Below, one piece after another: positions 1 to 10,733 of a stretch of DNA of 64,000 nt. Position 1 is the first letter of the stretch. The number at the start of each line of letters is the position of its first letter. Made by a program: the position numbers and the translations under genes. The notes below the pieces were generated by a model. That model had not been told where the DNA came from. It made no database searches and saw only the letters and a program-made list of their open reading frames with translations. The stretch lies in the NCBI GenBank assembly GCA_023375785.1, contig SZWC01000042.1, positions 291,229-355,228 on the forward strand. The letters run 5' to 3'. This stretch comes from Penium margaritaceum. Its lineage: Eukaryota > Streptophyta > Zygnematophyceae > Desmidiales > Peniaceae.

Positions 1-264
1 TTGTGCCAGAGTTGTGCCAGAGTTGTGCCAGAGTTGTGCCAGAGTTGTGCCAGAGTTGTGCCATAGTTGTGCCAGAGTTGTGCCAGAGCTGTGCCTGAGT
101 TGTGCCATAGTTGTGCCATAGTTGTGCCAGAGTTGTGCCAGAGTTGTGCCATGATTGTGCCATGGTTGTGCCAGATTTGTGCCAGAGTTGTGCCAGTGTT
201 GTGCCAGAGTTGTGCCTGAGATGTGCCAGAGTCGTCCCAGAGTTGTGTCAGAGTTGTGCCAGAG
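1..264. repeat. 11-bp minisatellite, 24 units
   Basis: Twenty-four consecutive 11-base units of consensus TTGTGCCAGAG fill 1-264 without a gap. The first five units are identical. Units from 56 onward carry single changes such as CCATAG, CCTGAG or CCATGA, and the last four (221-264) vary most. The array starts before the window, so its full length is unknown. It ends exactly where a type-D satellite monomer continues (TATTGA at 265). Three units make 33 bp, so all frames repeat every 11 codons and give cysteine-rich pseudo-peptides; I see no sign that these are real proteins. Confidence 0.97.
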
Positions 265-542
265 TATTGAATCTCATTGTGCTTGCTATTCGATACTTGG
301 TGTTCCCATATCATTGTTTTCCCCTCTGACCATTTGTGACTTGTATTATGAGTTGTCAACATTGACCACACACGGCATATTTCTTTGGTCCAAGGCGGTA
401 CATATGCCTACTTTCGTCGGTCGTTGTGCATGGTAGCCACACCATGCTACTATTGTCTGAAGGTCCTTGTACTTGCTAGTTGAGAACTGACAGTCCCATA
501 GCATTGTTTCCTCCCCTGACCGTTTGTGACTCATGTTATGGT

Positions 543-558
543 TGGTCAACGTTGACCA
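543..558. other. 16-bp perfect palindrome in F monomer (representative)
   Basis: TGGTCAACGTTGACCA reads the same on both strands. It is found intact in those F monomers that keep GGTCAACG, for example here and at 24899-24914. Many other F copies read GGTGAACG, which breaks it. A, B, C and E monomers usually keep the 12-bp core GTCAACGTTGAC. The sequence contains the TTGACC/TTGACT-type W-box core on both strands, but no gene lies near, so a role in WRKY binding is not suggested. A dyad once per monomer is a common property of centromeric and other satellites. Confidence 0.85.
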
Positions 559-709
559 CCCATATTGAAATTCTCTGGTCATGGTCAGTGACATATGCCG
601 AGTTTGGTTGTTTGGTGCGCATATTAGCCACACCGTTCCACTGCGTATTGAAGTTCTTTGTCCTTTCTAGTCGATACATAGGGTTCACAAACCATTGTCT
701 CTCCCTCTG

Positions 710-1849
710 ACCATTTGTGACTCGTGTTATGAGTTGTCAACGTTGACCACACATACTGGACTTCTTCGCTCATAGTCAGTGACGTATGCATCATTCGGTT
801 GGTCACTGTGCACGCTAACCACACCGTGCCACTACTTGTTGAAAATCTTTCTACTTGCTAGTTGATAACTAGTGTTCCCAACCCATGGTTTCCCCCACTG
901 ACCATTTGTGCCTCGTGTTATGAGTTCTCAACGTTGACCACACACTGTGAAATCCGTTTGGTCATTGTTAGTGACATATGCCTACTTTGGTTTGTCCCTG
1001 TACATGGCTACCATGCCGTATCACTACATATCGAAGGTCTTTGTGCTCTCCAGTTGATAGCTAGTGTTCCCAACCGATTGTTAGCCACTTTAAATATATG
1101 TGACTCGTGTTGTGAGTTGTCAACATTGACCACATGAAGTGAATTTCTTTGGTCACGGTCAGTGACACGTGCATACTTTGGTTGGTCACTATGCATTGTA
1201 GCCATACTGTGCCACTATATATTGAAGGTATTTGTACTTTCTAGTTGATAACTAGTACTTATAAACCATTATCTTCCACTCTCACCATTTGTGACTCGTG
1301 TTATGAGCTGTCAAAGTTTTCCACACATGGTGACATCCTTTGGTCATGGTCAGTGACATATGCATACCTTAGCTGGTCATCAGGCATGGTATCCACACCG
1401 TGCCACAACGTATTGATTGTGCTTGCTAGTTGATACCTGGTGTTCCCAAACAATTAAGTCCCCCTCTGACTATTTGTGACTCGTATTATGAGTTGTCAAC
1501 GTTGACCACACACGGCGGATTTCTTTGGTCAAAGGCAGTACATGTGCCTAATTTGGTCCGTCATTGTGCATGGTAGCCACACTGTGCTACTACTAATTGA
1601 AGGGCATTGTACTTGCTAGTTGAGAGCTGATATTCCCAAACCATTGTTCCCGCCTCTGACCGTTTGTGACTCGTGTTATGGTTGGTGAACGTTGACCACC
1701 CATATTGAAATTCTTTGGTCATGGTCAGTGACATACGCCTAGTTTGTTTGTTTGGTGTGGATAGTAGCCACACCGTGCCACTACGTATTGAAGGTATTTG
1801 TCCTTTCTAGTCCATGCATATGGTTCCCAAACCATCGTCTCTCCCTCAG
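710..1849 (+). repeat. Exemplar HOR unit A-B-C-D-E-F
   Basis: One complete 1,140-bp unit with monomers starting at 710 (A), 901 (B), 1093 (C), 1284 (D), 1469 (E) and 1659 (F). Diagnostic marks: A has GGACTTCTTCG and GTGCACGCTAGCC. B has GAGTT(C/T)TCAACGTTGACC, ACTGTGAAAT and TACATGG. C has TTGTGAGTTGTCAAC, CACATGAAGTGAA and ACTGTGCCACTA. D has TCAAAGTTT, GGTGACAT and GTATCCACACC. E has GACTCGTATTATGAG and GGTCAAAGGCAGTACAT. F has TTATGGTTGGT, CACCCATATTGAAATT and GTTTGGTGTG. The same six types recur in the same order through the forward arrays, and in reverse order after 54153. Monomer phase was set arbitrarily at the ACCATTTGTGAC motif. Confidence 0.95.
1241..1255. other. Short dyad CTAGTT-GAT-AACTAG (representative)
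   Basis: Six-base arms CTAGTT and AACTAG flank a three-base loop. The element sits in the last third of many C and A monomers, about 120-150 bp after the central palindrome, so many monomers have two short dyads. D, E and F monomers carry weaker forms (CTAGTTGATACCTGG, CTAGTTGAGAACTG, CTAGTCGATACATAG). The hairpin is too small to be stable alone; it may reflect a protein-binding or nucleosome-phasing constraint, which is inference. Confidence 0.7.
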
Positions 1850-4130
1850 ACCATTTGTGACTCGTTTTATGAGTTCTCAATGTTGACCACGCATACTGGA
1901 TTTCTTCGGTCATAGTCAGTGACGTATTCATCCTTTGGCTGGTCACTGTGCACGCTAGCCAAACGGTGCAACTACTTGTTGAAGTTCTTCCTACTTGCTA
2001 GTTGATAACCAGTGTTCCCAGCCCATTGTTTCACCCTCTGACCATTTTTTACACCTCTTATGAGTTTTCAATATTGACCACACACTGAGAAATTTGTTTG
2101 GTCATGGCTAGTGACATATGCCTACTTTGGTTTGTCAATGTACATGGTTACCATGCTGTTTTGCTATGTATTAAAGGTATTTGTGCCTTCTAGTTAATAG
2201 CTGGTGTTTCCAAACCATTGTTACCCCCCTTTGACTATCAGTGACTCGTGTTGTGAGTTGTCAACGCTGACCACATGAAGTAAAATTCGTTGGTCATGGT
2301 CAGTGACATATGCATACTTTGGTTGGTCACTGTGCATGGTAGCCACACTGTGCAACTCTATATTGAAGGTATTTGTACTTGCTAGTGGAAAACTAGTATT
2401 CACAAACCGTTCTCTTCCACCCTGACCATTTCTGACTCGTGTTATGAGTTGTTAAAGTTTACCACACTTAGTGACACTATTTGGTCGTCGTCAGTGACAT
2501 ATGCCTACTTTGGCTGGTCATCGTGCATGGTATCCACACCGTACCACAACGTATTGAAGGCCCTTGTGCTTGCTAGTTGATACCTGGTGTTCCCAAACCA
2601 TTGTCTCCCCCTCTGACCATTTGTGACTCCTATTATGAGTTGTCAACGCTGACCACACGCAGCTGATTTCTTTGGTCAAAGGCAATACATATGCCTACTT
2701 TGGTCGGTCATTGTGCATGGTAGCCACACCTTGCTTATACTGATTGAAGGTCACTGTACTTGCTAGTTGATAACTGATATCCCCAGACCATTGTTTCCCC
2801 CTCTGACCGTTTGTGACATGTGTTACGGTTGGTCAACGCTGACCACCCATATTGAAACTCTCTGGTCATGGTCAGTGACATCTGCATAGTTTGGTTGTTT
2901 GGTGTGCATAGAAGCCACACCGTGCCACTACGTATTGAAGTTCTATGTCCTTTCTATTTAATACATAGGGTTCCCAAACCATTGTCTCACCCTCTCACCA
3001 TTCGTGACTTGTGTTATGAGTTGTCAATATTGACCACACACAGTGGACGTCTTCGGTCATAGTCAGTGACGTATGTATCTTTTGGTTGGTCACTGTGCAC
3101 GCTAGCCACGCCTTGCTACTGCTTCTTGAAGCTCTTTGTTCTTGCTAGTTCATAAGTAGTGTTCCCAATCCATTTTTTCCCCCTGTGACCAGTTGTGACT
3201 CGTGTTATGCGTTTTCAACGTTGACCACACACTGTGAAATTCTTTTGGTCATGGTTAGTGACATATGCCTACTTTGGTTTGTCACTGTACATGGTTACCA
3301 CGCCATGTCACTACGTATCGAAGGTCTCCGTGCTTTCTAGTTGATAGATAGTGTTCCCAATTCATTGTTATCCCCTCTGAAAATTTGTGTCTCGTGTTGT
3401 GAGTTGTCAACATTGACCACATGAAGTGAAATTATTTGGTCATGGCCAGTGACATATGCATACTTTGGTTGGTCACTGTGCATTGTAGCCACACTGTGCC
3501 ACTGCATATTGAAGGTATCTGTACTTCCTAGTCGAAAACTAGTATTTATAAACCATTATCTTCCACCCTGACCATTTGTGACTCGTGTTATGAGTTTTAA
3601 AAGTTTGCCAAACATGGTGACATTCTTTGGTCATGGTCCGTGACATATGGTTGGTCATTGTGCATGGTATCCACACCGTGCCACAACATACTAAAGGTCA
3701 TTGTGCTTGCTAGTTGATACCTGTTGTTCCCAAACAATTGTTTCCCCCTCTTACTATTTGTGACTCGTATTATGAGATGTCAACGTTGACCGTACACATC
3801 GGATTTCTTTGGTCAAAGGCATTACATATGCCTACTCTGGTCGGTCATGGTGCATGGTTGCACCGTGCTACTACTGATTGAAGGACCTTGTACTTGCTAG
3901 TTGAGAACTGATATTCCTAGACCATTGTTTCCCCCTCTGACCGTTTGTGACTCGTGTCTTGATTGGTGAACGTTGACCACCCATATTGAAGTTATTTGGT
4001 CATGGTCTGTGACATATGCTCAGTTTGGTTGTTTGGTGTGCATAGTAGCCACACCGTGCCACTACGTATTGAAGTTATTTGTCCTTTCTAGTCCATGCAT
4101 AGGGTTCCCAACCCATTGTCTCTCCCTGTG

Positions 4131-5828
4131 ACCATTCGTGACTCGTGTTATGAGTTGTCAATGTTGACCACACATACTGGACTTCTTCCTTCATAGTCAG
4201 TGACGTATTCATCCTTTGGTTGGTCGCTGTGCACGCTAGCCAAACCGTGCCACTGCTTGTTGAAGTTCTTCATACTTGCTAGTTGATATCTAGTGTTCCC
4301 ATACCGTTGTTTCCCCCTCTGACCATTTGTGACTCGTGTGATGAGTTTTCAACATTGACCACCCACCGTGAAATTCTTTGGTCATGGTTAGTGACATATG
4401 CCTAGTTTGGTTTGCTACTGTACGTGGTTACCACGCCGTGTCACTACGCAATGAAGGTCTTTGTACTTTCTAGTTCATAGCTAGTATTCCCAAACCATTG
4501 TTACCTCCCTCTGGCTATCAGTGACTCGTGTTGTGAGTTGTCAACGTGACCACATGAAGTGAAATTTGTTGGTCATGGTCAGTGACATATGCATACTTTG
4601 GTTGGTCACTGTGCATGTTAGCCACAATCTGCTACTACATATTGAAGGTATCTGTACTTGCTAGTCGATAACTAGTATTCACAAACCATTATCTTCCACC
4701 CTGACCATTTGTGACTCGTGTTTTGAGTTGTCAATGTTGACCATACATAGTGGACTTCTTCGGTCACGATCAGTGACATATGCATCCTTCGGTTGGTCAC
4801 TGTGCACACTAGCCACACCGTGCCACTGCTTGTTGAATGTTTTTGTACTTGCTAGTTGATAACTAGTGTTCCCAACCTATTGTTTCCCCCTCTGACCATT
4901 TCTGACTCGTGTTATGCGTTTTCAACATTGACCACACACTGTGAAATTCTTTTGGTCATGGTTAGTGACATGTGCCTACTTTGGTTTGTCACTGTAAATG
5001 GTTACCACGCCGTGTCACTGCGTATCAAAGGTCTCTGTGCTTTCTAGATGATAGCTAGTGTTCCCAAACCATTGTTACCCCCTCTGAACATCTGTGACTC
5101 TTGTTGTGAGTTATGAACATTGACCACATTAAGTGAAATTCTTTGGTCATGGTCAGTGACATGCATACTTTGGTTGGTCAGTGTGCATTGTAGCCACACT
5201 GTGCCACAGCATATTGAAGGTATTTGTACTTGCTTGTCAATAACTAGTATTTAGAACCCATTATATTCCACTCTGACCATTTGTTACTCGTGTTATGTGT
5301 TGTCAAAGTCTACCACACATGGTGACATTCTTTGTTCATGGTCAGTGACATATGGTTGGTCATCATGCATGGTATCCACACTGTGCCACAACGTACTGAA
5401 GGTCATTGTGCTTGCTAGTTGATAAATGGGGTTCCCAAACAACTGTTCCCCCCTCTGACTCGTACTATGAGTTGTCAACGTTGACCATACACATCGGATT
5501 TCTTTGGTCAAAGGCAGTACATATGCCTACTATCGCTGGTCATTGTGCATTGTAGCCACACCGTGCTACTACTGATTGAAGGTCGTTGTACTTACTAGTT
5601 GAGAACTGATATCCCCGGACCATTGTTTCCCCCTCTGACCGTTTGTGACTCGTGATATGGTTGGTGAACGTTGACCACCCATATTGAAATTCTTTGGTCA
5701 TGGACAGTGACGTATGCCTAGTTTGGTTGTTTGGTGTGCATAATAGCAATACCGTGCCAATACGTATTGAATTTATTCGTCCTTTCTAGTCCATGCATAA
5801 GGTTTCCAACCCTTTGTCTATCCCTCTG
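4131..5828 (+). repeat. Irregular HOR pair with C-to-A seam at 4704
   Basis: An A-B-C half unit (4131-4703) is followed directly by a new A at 4704, then a full six-monomer unit to 5828. The expected D, E and F are absent. The second unit resembles 2997-4130 (TTATGCGTTTTCAAC in B, CTTTTGGTCATGG, and the 9-bp-deleted D at about 5349). This fits unequal crossing over between neighbouring HOR units out of register by three monomers. Confidence 0.85.
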
Positions 5829-8800
5829 ACCATTCGTGACTCGTGTTATGAGTTGTCAATGTTGACCACACATAGTGGACGTCTCCCGTCATAGTCAGTG
5901 TCGTATTCATCCTTTGGTTGGTCAATGTGCACGCTAGCCACACCGTGCCACTACTTGTTGAAGTTCTTCATACTTGCTAGTTGATAGCTAGTGTTCCCAG
6001 CCCATTGTTTCCCCTTCTGACCATTTGTGACTCGTGTGATGAGTTTTCAACGTTGACCACACACCGTGAAATTCTTTAATCATGGTAAGTGACATATGCC
6101 TAGTTTGGGTTGTCATTCTACGTGGTTACCACGCCGTGTCACTACGTATTGAAGGTCTGTGTGCTTTCTAGTTGATAGCTAGTGGTCCCAAACCATTGTT
6201 ACCCCCCTCTGACTATCAGTGACTCGTGTTGTGAGTTGTCAACTCTGACCACATGAAGTGAAATTCGTTGGTCATAGTCAGTGCCATATGCATACCTTGG
6301 TTGGTCACTGTGCATGGTAGCCATGCTGTGCCACTACATATTGAAGGTATTTGTACTTGCTAGTTGATAACCAGTATTTAGAAACCATTGTCGTCCACTC
6401 TCACCGTTTGTGACTCTTGTTTTGAGCTGTCAAAGGTTACCACACATGGTGACATTCTTTGGTCATGGTCAGTGACATATGCATACCTTGGTTGGTCATC
6501 GTGCATGGTATCCATACCGTGCCACACCGTACTGAAGGTCATTATGCTTGCTAGTTGATACCTGGTGTTCCCAAACAATTGTTCCCCCCGAATATTTGTG
6601 ACTCGTATTATGAGTTGTCTACGTTGACCATACACAGCGGGTTTCTTTGGTCAAAGACAATACAAATGCATACTCTGGTTGGTCATTGTGCATGGTAGCC
6701 ACACCGTGCTACTCATGATTGAAGGTCATTGTACTTGCTAGTTGAGAACTGGTATTCCCGGACCATTGTTTCCCCCTCTGACCGTTTGTGACTCGTGTTA
6801 TGGTTGGTGAACGTTGACCACCCATGTTGAAAATCTTTGGTCATGGTCAGTGACATATGCCTAGTTTGGTTGTTTGTTGTGCATAGTAGCCACACCGTGC
6901 CACTACGTATTGAAGTTATTTGTCCTTTCTAGTCCATGCACATGGTTCCCAACCCATTGTCTCTCCCTCTGACCATTCGTGACTCGTGTTATGAGTGGTC
7001 AATGTTGACCACGCATACTGGATTTCTTCAGTCATAGTCAGTGATGTATTCATCCTTTGGTTCGTCATTGTGCACGCTAGCCAAACCGTGCCACTACTTG
7101 TTGAAGTTCTTCATACTTGCTAGTTGATAACTAGAGTTCCCAGCCCATTGTTTCCCCCTCTGACCACTTGTGACTCATGTGATGGGTTGTGATCGTTGAC
7201 CACCCATTTTGGATTTCTTTGGTCATGGTTAGTGACATATGCCTAGTTTGGTTTGTCACCGTACGTGGTTACAACGCCGTGTCACTACGTATCGAAGGTC
7301 TCTGTGCTTTCTAGTTGATGGCTAGTGTTCCCAAACCATTGTTACCCCCTTCTAACTATTAGTGACTCGTGTTGTGAGTTGTCAACGCTGACCACATGAA
7401 GTGAAATTCGTTGGTCATGGTGAGTGAAGTATGCATACTTTGGTTGGTCACTGTGCATGGTCGCCACGCTGTGCCACTACATATTGAAGGTACTTGTACT
7501 TGCTAGTTGATAACTAGTATTTGCAAACAATTATCTTCCACCCTGACCATTCGTGACTCGTGTTATGAGTTGTCAAAGTTTACCACACCCAGTGACATTA
7601 TTTGGTCATGGTCAGTGACATATGCCTACTTTGGTTGGACACCGTGCATGGTATCCACACCATGCCACAACGTATTGAAGGTCCTTGTGCTTGCTAGTTG
7701 ATACCTGGTGTTCCTAACCCATTGTCTCCCCCTATGACCATTTGTGACTCCTACTATGAGTTGTCAATGCTGACCACACGCAGCGGATTTCATTGGTCAA
7801 AGGCAGTACATATGCCTACTTTGGTCGGTCATTCTGCATGGTAGTCACACCGTGCTTATACTGATTGAAGGTTGTGTCCTTGCTAGTTGATAACTGATAT
7901 TCACAGACCATTGTTTCCCCCTCTGAAAATTTGCGAATCGTGTTATGGTTGGTGAATGTTGACCACCCATATTGAAATAATTTCATCATGGTCGGTGACA
8001 CATGCCTAGTTTGGTTGTTTGGTGTGCATAGTAGCCATACCGTGCCACTACGCATTGAATTTATTTGTCCTTACTTGTCCATACATAGGGCTCCCAAACT
8101 ATTGTCTCTCCCTATGACCATTTGTGACTCGCGTCATGAGTTGTCAATGTTGACCATACATAGTGGAATTCTTCGGTCATAGTCAGTGACGTGTCCATCC
8201 TTTGGTTGGTCACTGTGCACGCTAGCCACACCGTGCCACTACTTGTTGAAAACCTTTCTACTTGCTAGTTGATAACTTGTGTTCCCAAACCATGGTTTTT
8301 CCCACTGACCATTTGGGACTCGTGTTATGAGTTTTCAACGTTGACCACACACTGTGAAATCCGTTTGGTCATGGTTAGTGACATATGCCTACTTTGGTTT
8401 GTCCTTGTACATGGTTACCACGCCGTTTCACTACGTATCAAAGGTCTTTGTGCTTTCTAGTTGATAGCTAGTGTTCCCAACCCGTTCTTAGCCCGTCTGA
8501 ATATCAGTGACTCGTGTTGTGTGTTGTCAATATTGACCACATGAAGTGAATTTCTTTGGCCATGGTCAGTGACACATGCATTCTTTGGTTGGTAACTGTG
8601 CATTGTAGCCACACTTTGCCACTATATATTAACGGTATGTGTACTTTCTACTTGATAACTTGTATTTAGAAACCATTATCTTCCACTCTCACCATTTGTG
8701 ACTCGTGTTATGAGCTGTCAAAGTTTACCACACATGGTGACATTATTTGGTCATGGTCAGTGATATTTGGATACGTTGGTTGGTCATCGTGCATGGTATC

Positions 8801-9410
8801 CACACCGTGCCACAATGTATTGAAGGTCTTTGTGCTTGCTAGTTTATACCTGGTGTTTCCAAACAATCGTGTCCTTATTTGACTATTTGTGACTCGTATT
8901 GTGAGTTGTCAACGTTGACCACACACGGTGAATTTCTTTGATCAAAGGCAGTACATATGCATACTTTGGTTGGTCATTGTACATGGTAGCCACACTGTGC
9001 TACTACTGATTGAAGGGAGTTGTACTTGATAGTTGAGAATTGATATTCCCGGACCATTGTTTCCCCCTCTGACCGTTTGTGACTCGTGTTATGGTTGGTG
9101 AGCGTTGACCACCCATATTGAAATTCTTTGCTCATGGTCAGTGACATATTCCTAGTTTGTTTGTTTGGTGTGCATAGTAGCCACACCGTGTGCCAATATG
9201 TATTGAAGTTGTTTGTCCTTTCTAGTCCATGCATAGGGTTCCCAAACCATTGTCTCTCCCTCTGAACATTTGTGACTTGTGTTATGAGTTGTCAATGTTG
9301 ATCACACATACTAGATTTCTTTGGTCACATTCCGTGACGTATTCATCCTTTGGTTGGTCAATGTGCACACTAGCCAAACCGTGCCACTACTTGTTGAAGT
9401 TCTTCTGTTT

Positions 9411-9655
9411 TCAAGAGGGTGATAGCTTGTTCCCCAGTTGGCTCGGAAATGGGAACAGGAAGACTGGTGGTGTCCGATATACTGTCAACTGGAAGAGGTT
9501 GGTTGCGATAGAGGGAGTCAGGCAGCGGGCAGATGCACCAGACCGCTGCTGTCAGGAGAGTGACGGCTTGTTCCCCAGTTGGCTCAGAAATGGGAGCATG
9601 AAGACTGGTGGTGTCCGATATCCTGACGGCGGTAGTTTTGGCTGCAACTGCTGAC
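9411..9655. repeat. Direct repeats, 141-bp period, in interior of the minus-strand element
   Basis: A segment of roughly 70-100 bp at 9411-9510 recurs at 9552-9651. The shared part includes TTCCCCAGTTGGCTC, AAATGGGA and ACTGGTGGTGTCCGATAT. The two copies differ by scattered substitutions, so this is an old tandem duplication. It lies where an LTR element normally has its leader or the start of gag. The element is cut at 9406, just before the first copy, so more copies may have existed. Confidence 0.8.
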
Positions 9656-10117
9656 GAGGGGAGAAGGCGATGCTGGAAGGTGGTTTGAGATGATGGATGC
9701 AGGCGGACTAAGGATGACAGTGAGGAAGTAGCAGATGAAGTTTATGAGGCAAGATGCGAGAGGATGAGATGCTTGCGGAGGTAGAGGCAATGAGGGGCAG
9801 TGACTGGCAGATGGTAGGAAGCTTCTTGGTAGTTGATGGCAAGCGGCGGCTCGAGAGTTGTTCGCGCCTGATATGGGCGACTCGTCACCGGTTGTTAGCC
9901 ACGGGTGCGGAAATGGGCGCAGGGCTTTCTTGGGATGACGAGGCGTTTCTTCAGTGCGAAGAACTCGTCAGCGAGGGCTGCTAATGTCAGCTGCTAGCGA
10001 AGCGGCGAGGCGCGGGGCGACGGTAGCAGCGGCAGAAGATTGCAGGTGGAAGCAATGGAAGGAGGATGACGGCAGAGCGATGACGCAGTCACAGGGCACC
10101 AGGTGATGTTGCCTGAA

Positions 10118-10129
10118 GCTCTGATACCA
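10118..10129 (-). other. Primer-binding site, initiator-Met tRNA type
   Basis: On the minus strand the 12 bases read TGGTATCAGAGC, the standard plant LTR-retrotransposon primer site complementary to the 3' end of initiator methionyl-tRNA. It abuts the LTR end (CA of the LTR followed directly by TGG), as expected for an intact 5' LTR/PBS boundary. This fixes the orientation of the element. Confidence 0.92.
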
Positions 10130-10733
10130 TGTCAGAAGAATGCATGCATGAGAACAGCAGCATCAGAAGAAGCGTCAAAATAAGCAAGTGTACGTCAGCA
10201 AAGTGACGTAAGCGAGAGTGTTCCGAGGAGTTAGGTGTACAGGCTGATAGAGGCTGGGACGTGAGGTAGTCGTGATATCAAAGTTGATATGAGAGAGAAC
10301 TGACGCGATGAGTGATGGTTGCCGGAGTAGGAGACCTGAGCAAAGGAGCGAGAGTGATGGAGCAAAGAGTGATGAAGCGAAGAGCTGACAGAGGTTGGCG
10401 ATGGCAAGAAATGTCAGGAGAGATCAGAGCGAAGACACGTCGGAAAGCCGCGGAACCAAAGGGGGAACAGGATGGAAAGAACTGTTATGGTTAGTTTTGG
10501 AGGGAATGAACATCCTCCATATGTACTAGGCAACTTAGAAAGCGAAAGGAGCAACGGCTTCTTCGCTAGCCGGGCGCGGACGATTCTTCATCGTCTTGGT
10601 TGGTAAAAGTCCAGTGGCACCCGTTGGTCCACCCGTTTGTCCTCTCCTTCGAGAGGTGATCTAGACCTTTTCTTCATTTATCTGGAGCTCTCTTGTGACA
10701 ATAAGCAGAGTCAGAGACAACATATTTTTGACA
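10130..10733 (-). repeat. LTR (604 bp) of the minus-strand element
   Basis: The LTR ends are a perfect 5-bp inverted repeat: TGTCA at 10130-10134 and TGACA at 10729-10733 on the plus strand. Position next to the primer-binding site identifies this copy as the 5' LTR of a minus-strand element. Composition is clearly different from the satellite: purine-rich on the plus strand, with many GAG and AGCG runs. Open frames of about 60 codons inside it do not resemble known proteins. Confidence 0.85.

Larger units (their letters stand above)
265..9405 (+). repeat. Satellite block 1: hexameric HOR array, forward
   Basis: Tandem monomers of about 191 bp in the fixed order A-B-C-D-E-F. Type-A monomers start at 710, 1850, 2997, 4131, 4704, 5829, 6972, 8117 and 9265, giving HOR lengths of 1140, 1147, 1134, 573, 1125, 1143, 1145 and 1148 bp. 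The 573-bp interval is a half unit lacking D, E and F. Every monomer carries TGTGACTCGTGTTATGAG or a close variant near its start, a GTCAACGTTGAC-like palindrome about 20 bp later, and CTTGCTAGTTGATA near its end. The block ends inside an A monomer at the junction with the minus-strand retroelement. No gene is visible in it. Confidence 0.96.
9406..10733 (-). mobile_element. Truncated LTR retrotransposon, minus strand (one LTR + PBS + partial interior)
   Basis: GC-rich non-satellite DNA interrupts the array. Read on the minus strand it begins with a TGTCA...TGACA-bounded LTR (10733 to 10130), then at once a 12-base match to the initiator-Met tRNA primer site (10129 to 10118), then about 710 bp of interior that stops abruptly at 9406. 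There is no second LTR, no gag or pol motif and no clear target-site duplication. On the left the satellite stops about 141 bp into an A monomer; on the right it resumes about 105 bp into an F monomer. The element therefore replaced or was trimmed together with satellite sequence. Superfamily (copia or gypsy) cannot be told, because no coding domain survives. Confidence 0.85.

Noticed and set aside
111-436. Cysteine-rich repeat peptides (VVPELCQSCAR-like) in the first 440 bp
   Set aside because: They are the translation of the 11-bp minisatellite in two frames. No start context, no codon bias and no conservation apart from the DNA repeat.
760-800. CENP-B-box-like motif in A monomers (CTTCGGTCATAGTC)
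   Set aside because: Only TTCG fits the CENP-B box core; the CGGG half is absent.
9229-9654. 141-codon open frame over the left border of the minus-strand element
   Set aside because: It starts in satellite and ends in retroelement interior on the opposite strand of that element; a chance frame across a junction.
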